Source of the DNA: Rhodanobacter sp.
GTDB lineage: Bacteria > Pseudomonadota > Gammaproteobacteria > Xanthomonadales > Rhodanobacteraceae
Length of the DNA: 64,000 bases
Assembly (NCBI GenBank): GCA_024711345.1
Contig: JANJTA010000008.1
Location: forward strand, 59,470-123,469
Reading direction: 5' to 3'
A program made the position numbers and the translations under genes. Below the pieces are notes generated by a model. It was not told the origin of the DNA and did no database searches. It saw only the letters and a program-made list of their open reading frames with translations. This document shows positions 61,360-64,000 of this stretch, in pieces. The first letter of the stretch is position 1. Every line of letters starts with the position of its first letter.

Positions 61360-62667
61360 ATGCGGCCCGCGTCCGCGCTGCTGTGGCTGCTGCTCGGCTG
61401 GACCGTGCTCGGCGTGCTGGCCAGCCTCGGCTGGCTGCCGCTCGCGGCATGGCTGGCGTGCGGCGCGGCGATTGCGCTGCTGGCACTGGTCGATGGCTGG
61501 CGCCTGCGCCGGACGCCGTCGCCCACCGTGCAGCGCGAGCTGGCGCCGGTGCTGCCGCTGGGACCGGAGGCGCGCGTGGGCCTGCGCCTGCGTGGCACGA
61601 CGCGGCGCGCGCAGAAGCTGCGCCTGCACGATCTGCATCCGGGCGGCTGGGCGGTGCGCGGCATGCCGCGCAGCGTGACGCTGCCGCCGGGCAGCGACGT
61701 GCTGCTCGACTACGCGGTCACCCCCGACGCCCGCGGCCAGTTCACGTTCGACGGCTGCCACGTGCAGCTGCGCTCGCCGTGGCATTGCTGGAGCGCGCGC
61801 CGCGTGCTCGGCGCGGCATCGACGGTGCGCGTGTATCCGAACTTCGCCGCGCTGGCCGAGCTGGCCGGGCTCAGCGTGGAACTGGCCTCGCGCAGCGTCG
61901 GCGCGCGACTGCAGCGGCGCCGCGGCGAAGGCACCGAGTTCCAGGAACTGCGCGACTACCGCCTCGGCGACAGCCTGCGCAAGATCGACTGGAAGGCCAC
62001 CGCGCGCAGCAGCCGGCTGATCTCGCGCGAGTACCGCGACGAGCGCAACCAGCAGGTGGTGCTGATGCTCGACTGCGGCCGCCGCCTGCTGGCGCAGGAC
62101 GACCAGCTCTCGCACTTCGACCACGTGCTGAACGCCTCGCTGGCGCTGGCCAGCATCGCGCTGCGCCAGGGCGACGCAGTCGGCCTGCTGGCCTGCACCG
62201 GCCAGCAGCAGCGCTGGCTGCCGCCGCAGCAGGGCAGCGGCGGCATGGACATGCTGCTCGGTGCCGGCTACGACCTGCAGCCGATGCCGCTGGCCACCGA
62301 CTACCTCGCCGCCGCCAGTGCGCTGCAGGCATATCAGCAGCGCCGCGCGCTGGTGGTGGTGATCACCAACGTGCGCGACGAGGACGACATGGAACTGCGC
62401 ATGGCGGTGACCATGCTGTCGAAACGCCACCTGGTGATGCTGGTCAGCCTGCGCGAGCTGGCGCTCGACCGCGCCGCTGCCGAACCCGGCGATGAACTGG
62501 AAGGCAGCATCCGCAGCGCCGCCGCGCTGCACTACCTGGCCGAACGCGACCGCGTGCACGAGGCGCTGCGGCGGGAAGGCGTCAACGTGCTCGACGTGCG
62601 CTGCAGCGAATTGTCCGGCGCGCTGATCGAGCGGTATCTGGCGATCAAGCGGGGGAGTCGGTTGTAG
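61360..62667 (+). CDS. DUF58 domain protein
   Basis: A 435-residue protein with two N-terminal membrane segments (about 5-45), a beta-rich middle, and the DUF58 signature GEGTEFQELRDYRLGDSLRKIDWKATARS (about 198-227) leading into a VWA-like domain (LMLDCGRRL, about 238). Expected partner of the MoxR ATPase. GGGAG precedes ATG 61360. Confidence 0.92.
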   Translation: MRPASALLWLLLGWTVLGVLASLGWLPLAAWLACGAAIALLALVDGWRLRRTPSPTVQRELAPVLPLGPEARVGLRLRGTTRRAQKLRLHDLHPGGWAVRGMPRSVTLPPGSDVLLDYAVTPDARGQFTFDGCHVQLRSPWHCWSARRVLGAASTVRVYPNFAALAELAGLSVELASRSVGARLQRRRGEGTEFQELRDYRLGDSLRKIDWKATARSSRLISREYRDERNQQVVLMLDCGRRLLAQDDQLSHFDHVLNASLALASIALRQGDAVGLLACTGQQQRWLPPQQGSGGMDMLLGAGYDLQPMPLATDYLAAASALQAYQQRRALVVVITNVRDEDDMELRMAVTMLSKRHLVMLVSLRELALDRAAAEPGDELEGSIRSAAALHYLAERDRVHEALRREGVNVLDVRCSELSGALIERYLAIKRGSRL

Positions 62668-62761
62668 CGCGGGTGGGTTGGCGCGAGGACGGGGCAGTCC
62701 CTGCTTGCCGCTGCGGGCCTTGGGTGGGAGGATCGCCGTAGGGTTTTGGCGCCAGCGGGAA

Positions 62762-62800
62762 AGGCGGCGGGATTAGGCGGCAGAATTAGGCGGCACAATC
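62762..62800. repeat. Three tandem 13-bp repeats left of the cassette array
   Basis: Units AGGCGGCGGGATT, AGGCGGCAGAATT and AGGCGGCACAATC run head to tail (62762-62800), and a related AGGCTGCGGGATT lies at 62861-62873. They contain TTAGGC, which resembles integron core sites, and sit where G+C starts to fall. Confidence 0.7.
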
Positions 62801-62857
62801 AGGGGAAGTTGTTGATCTGGATGGGAGGCTTCCGTTGGCCGCGCTCCGATTTGATGG

Positions 62858-62906
62858 GTTAGGCTGCGGGATTAGGCTTCATTCCACAACCGAATTTAAG
62901 TTAGGC
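62858..62906 (+). other. Orphan integron core sites (possible attI or decayed attC end)
   Basis: GTTAGGC occurs at 62858-62864 and again at 62900-62906 as AAGTTAGGC. The latter is exactly where cassette 1 should begin and resembles the end of known attI sites. A complete partner arm is not visible, so I cannot tell a remnant attI from a degraded attC. Confidence 0.5.
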
Positions 62907-62930
62907 CCAATGGGGATGCTCAGGGCGATC

Positions 62931-63200
62931 ATGGATAGAGAACTTACACGGTCTTACTTGCAGCGCTTCATCATCGCCTTTCTTGCAGCGTTCTTACTTG
63001 TCGGCGCCTGCTCGATTTCTATGCAGCCTTATGTCTTCAAAGATTTGGCGCATCTTGGCGCCGTATGCCTAGGCGTACTTGCTTTTGCCATCCCATGCAG
63101 CATGATGTCTGCGCTGGCCGTTCGCCAGAGTGAGCTTGCGTTAGTGTTGACCTCCCAGATTCTTACCGTCGCAGCGCTAGCCGTGGTGTTTCAGGGCTAG
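62931..63200 (+). CDS. Integron cassette 1: small membrane protein
   Basis: An 89-residue protein (MDRELTRSYLQRFIIAFLA start) with about three membrane segments: 12-30, 38-60 and 70-88. AGGGCG lies 6 bases before ATG 62931; an in-frame ATG at 62910 is also possible. The stop is two bases before the attC site. I do not recognise the protein. G+C and codon use are lower than in the backbone, as usual for cassettes. Confidence 0.75.
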   Translation: MDRELTRSYLQRFIIAFLAAFLLVGACSISMQPYVFKDLAHLGAVCLGVLAFAIPCSMMSALAVRQSELALVLTSQILTVAALAVVFQG

Positions 63201-63201
63201 G

Positions 63202-63258
63202 GTCTAACTACTCGTTCAAGGCGGACGGCTTCGCCGCCGCTTAACTCCAGCGTTAGGC
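63202..63258 (+). repeat. attC recombination site 1
   Basis: Layout: R'' GTCTAAC (63202-63208), L'' GTTCAAG (63214-63220), a GC-rich centre that pairs on itself, L' CTTAAC (63240-63245) and R' GTTAGGC (63252-63258). L'' carries one extra C relative to L', the extrahelical base that orients recombination. Length is 57 bases. Together with site 2 this is the diagnostic hallmark of integron cassettes. Confidence 0.93.
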
Positions 63259-63271
63259 AGCGGAGATCTGC

Positions 63272-63559
63272 GTGGGCAACCCTTCCACCCCAATCCCGAA
63301 GTTCGATCAGCGCGTAAACACGTTGATATTTGGGGTTGGCTTTCTAGTGAACTCGCTAGCTTCGGTCGGCTTGTTCCTCTACGTATGGTGGTTCCTTGTT
63401 GGCAAGTTTGGCCTCATCATCGGTGGCATCCTTGGCTTTTTTGCAGGAGCACTCGCGGGCTCGGTTGCGTTTGCTCTTGGCATCGCCCTTTCACCGCTAA
63501 CCGGTTTAGTCGTTTTATTGGCACTTGGCTACTTAGGCTACCGATACGCCAGTGCCTAA
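63272..63559 (+). CDS. Integron cassette 2: small membrane protein
   Basis: A 95-residue protein with a GTG start at 63272 (CGGAG upstream), a short soluble N-terminus and about two to three membrane segments rich in Gly, Leu and Val (FGVGFLVNSLASVGLFLYVW, then GGILGFFAGALAG). The TAA stop is inside the R'' arm of attC 2. No family recognised. One 60-base block (63361-63420) is 50 % G+C. Confidence 0.75.
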   Translation: MGNPSTPIPKFDQRVNTLIFGVGFLVNSLASVGLFLYVWWFLVGKFGLIIGGILGFFAGALAGSVAFALGIALSPLTGLVVLLALGYLGYRYASA

Positions 63560-63610
63560 CCACTCGTTCAAGGCGGACGGCTTCGCCGCCGCTTAACTCA
63601 AGCGTTAGAA
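63554..63610 (+). repeat. attC recombination site 2
   Basis: R'' GCCTAAC (63554-63560), L'' GTTCAAG (63566-63572), L' CTTAAC (63592-63597) and R' GTTAGAA (63604-63610). The inner 40-odd bases are almost identical to attC 1, as in sedentary chromosomal integrons. Cutting at G/TTAGRC makes cassettes 1 and 2 each 352 bases long (62901-63252 and 63253-63604). Confidence 0.92.
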
Positions 63611-63616
63611 GGTAAC

Positions 63617-63853
63617 GTGCGTAACTCTTTCGTAGGGCCAAACATCACCCCATTTTCTACCGCTCTGCGACTGGCCGTTGTTGCGGTGTGTCTCGCGTTC
63701 GCCGGTTTTTTGCTGGTCCTTCTCGCAACGTCCTGGCAGGCGCGCGTACTCTTCGTTTTGGGGTTCGCGTGCGCAGTGACCGGCATCTTCGGTGGCGTCG
63801 GCGCAATACTCTACGGCTGGTGGTGCGTTTTTGCTCGTTCACGCGGCAGGTAG
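63617..63853 (+). CDS. Integron cassette 3: small membrane protein
   Basis: A 78-residue protein from GTG 63617 (GAAGG upstream) with two membrane segments, about 17-40 and 44-70, and a basic end (FARSRGR). It begins 7 bases after the attC 2 core, normal for a cassette. Its own attC appears only as the first 11 bases, at 63868-63878. Confidence 0.72.
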   Translation: MRNSFVGPNITPFSTALRLAVVAVCLAFAGFLLVLLATSWQARVLFVLGFACAVTGIFGGVGAILYGWWCVFARSRGR

Positions 63854-63867
63854 CGGCGTCGCAATCT

Positions 63868-63878
63868 TCTAACTACTC
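63868..63878 (+). repeat. Truncated third attC
   Basis: TCTAACTACTC is identical to the start of attC 1. Then the sequence changes to CTTAGGAGACTTCCG, with no L'', L' or R' arm in the remaining 120 bases. The site was probably cut by insertion or deletion. Confidence 0.55.
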
Positions 63879-64000
63879 CTTAGGAGACTTCCGATCAACC
63901 TTGGGCGCGTGACACTTTTGCCCCAGGCTTTCGGGCCGCTGCCGGTCATGGTGTTGTCCTTCGATCGCGCGTGGTACGTGCCGATGCGGTGCGGTGGCAA
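63879..64000 (-). other. Unassigned right-edge sequence with open minus-strand frames
   Basis: G+C rises again and two minus-strand frames stay open from the window edge to stops at 63870-63880. One ends GQKCHAPKVDRKSPKE and the other GKSVTRPRLIGSLLRSS. Either could be the 3' end of a gene or of a mobile element that broke the third attC. The fragment is too short to decide. Confidence 0.3.

Noticed and set aside
63879..64000. Group II intron or specific IS family at the right edge
   Set aside because: The 122 visible bases contain no maturase motif, transposase motif or clear terminal repeat, so naming an element would be a guess.

Overview
The window is a GC-rich (mostly about 65-75 % G+C) gammaproteobacterial chromosome segment. 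Gene order and protein character point to the Xanthomonadales, most likely Rhodanobacteraceae (Rhodanobacter, Dyella and relatives). The support is the ftsA-ftsZ-lpxC-dciA-M23-secA cluster, the lptD-surA-pdxA-rsmA-apaG-apaH operon, pepA-holC divergent from lptFG, and hybrid sensor kinases with periplasmic propellers. No rRNA is present, so the genus is an inference. I see no tRNA, rRNA or CRISPR array.

Layout. 1-8150: end of the division/cell-wall cluster (ftsA 3' end, ftsZ, lpxC, a DciA-type helicase loader on the minus strand, an M23 peptidase, secA), closed by three 64-bp tandem repeats and a bidirectional terminator. 8179-15081: minus-strand operon lptD-surA-pdxA-rsmA-apaG-apaH. 15230-22336: a histone-deacetylase-like hydrolase, a probable vitamin B12 pair (PduO-type adenosyltransferase plus BtuM-like membrane protein), two ubiquinone hydroxylases, a dienelactone hydrolase and a membrane GTPase. 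22482-27207: a deleted hybrid sensor kinase, a compact low-GC interval with a possible small RNA or 22-codon peptide gene, and an intact paralogous sensor kinase. 27265-31511: holC, pepA and lptF-lptG. 31596-38346: threonine aldolase, a DHFR-like protein, a 1370-residue membrane protein and prmC. 38458-40234: a probable polymorphic toxin and immunity pair. 40432-54703: dxs, HNH nuclease, SapC protein, GNAT, RNB nuclease, lipoprotein hydrolase, a formyltransferase/deacetylase pair, acyl-CoA dehydrogenase with lipoprotein under a PsrA-like operator, and a serine hydrolase. 54882-62667: SET methyltransferase, then an RDD-RDD-SpoIIM-DUF4129-DUF4350-MoxR-DUF58 operon. 62900-64000: a low-GC array of integron gene cassettes with two near-identical attC sites and no integrase in view.

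The backbone is housekeeping: envelope biogenesis (LpxC, LptD, SurA, LptF, LptG, SecA), cell division, quinone, isoprenoid and B6 synthesis, and translation maintenance. The accessory parts stand out by base composition. They are the toxin C-terminus with its partner, the interval between the two sensor kinases, and the integron cassettes at the right edge. The most notable finds are the integrase-less cassette array of small membrane proteins, the toxin/immunity module with an intragenic composition break, and the small transcription unit at 23213-23441.
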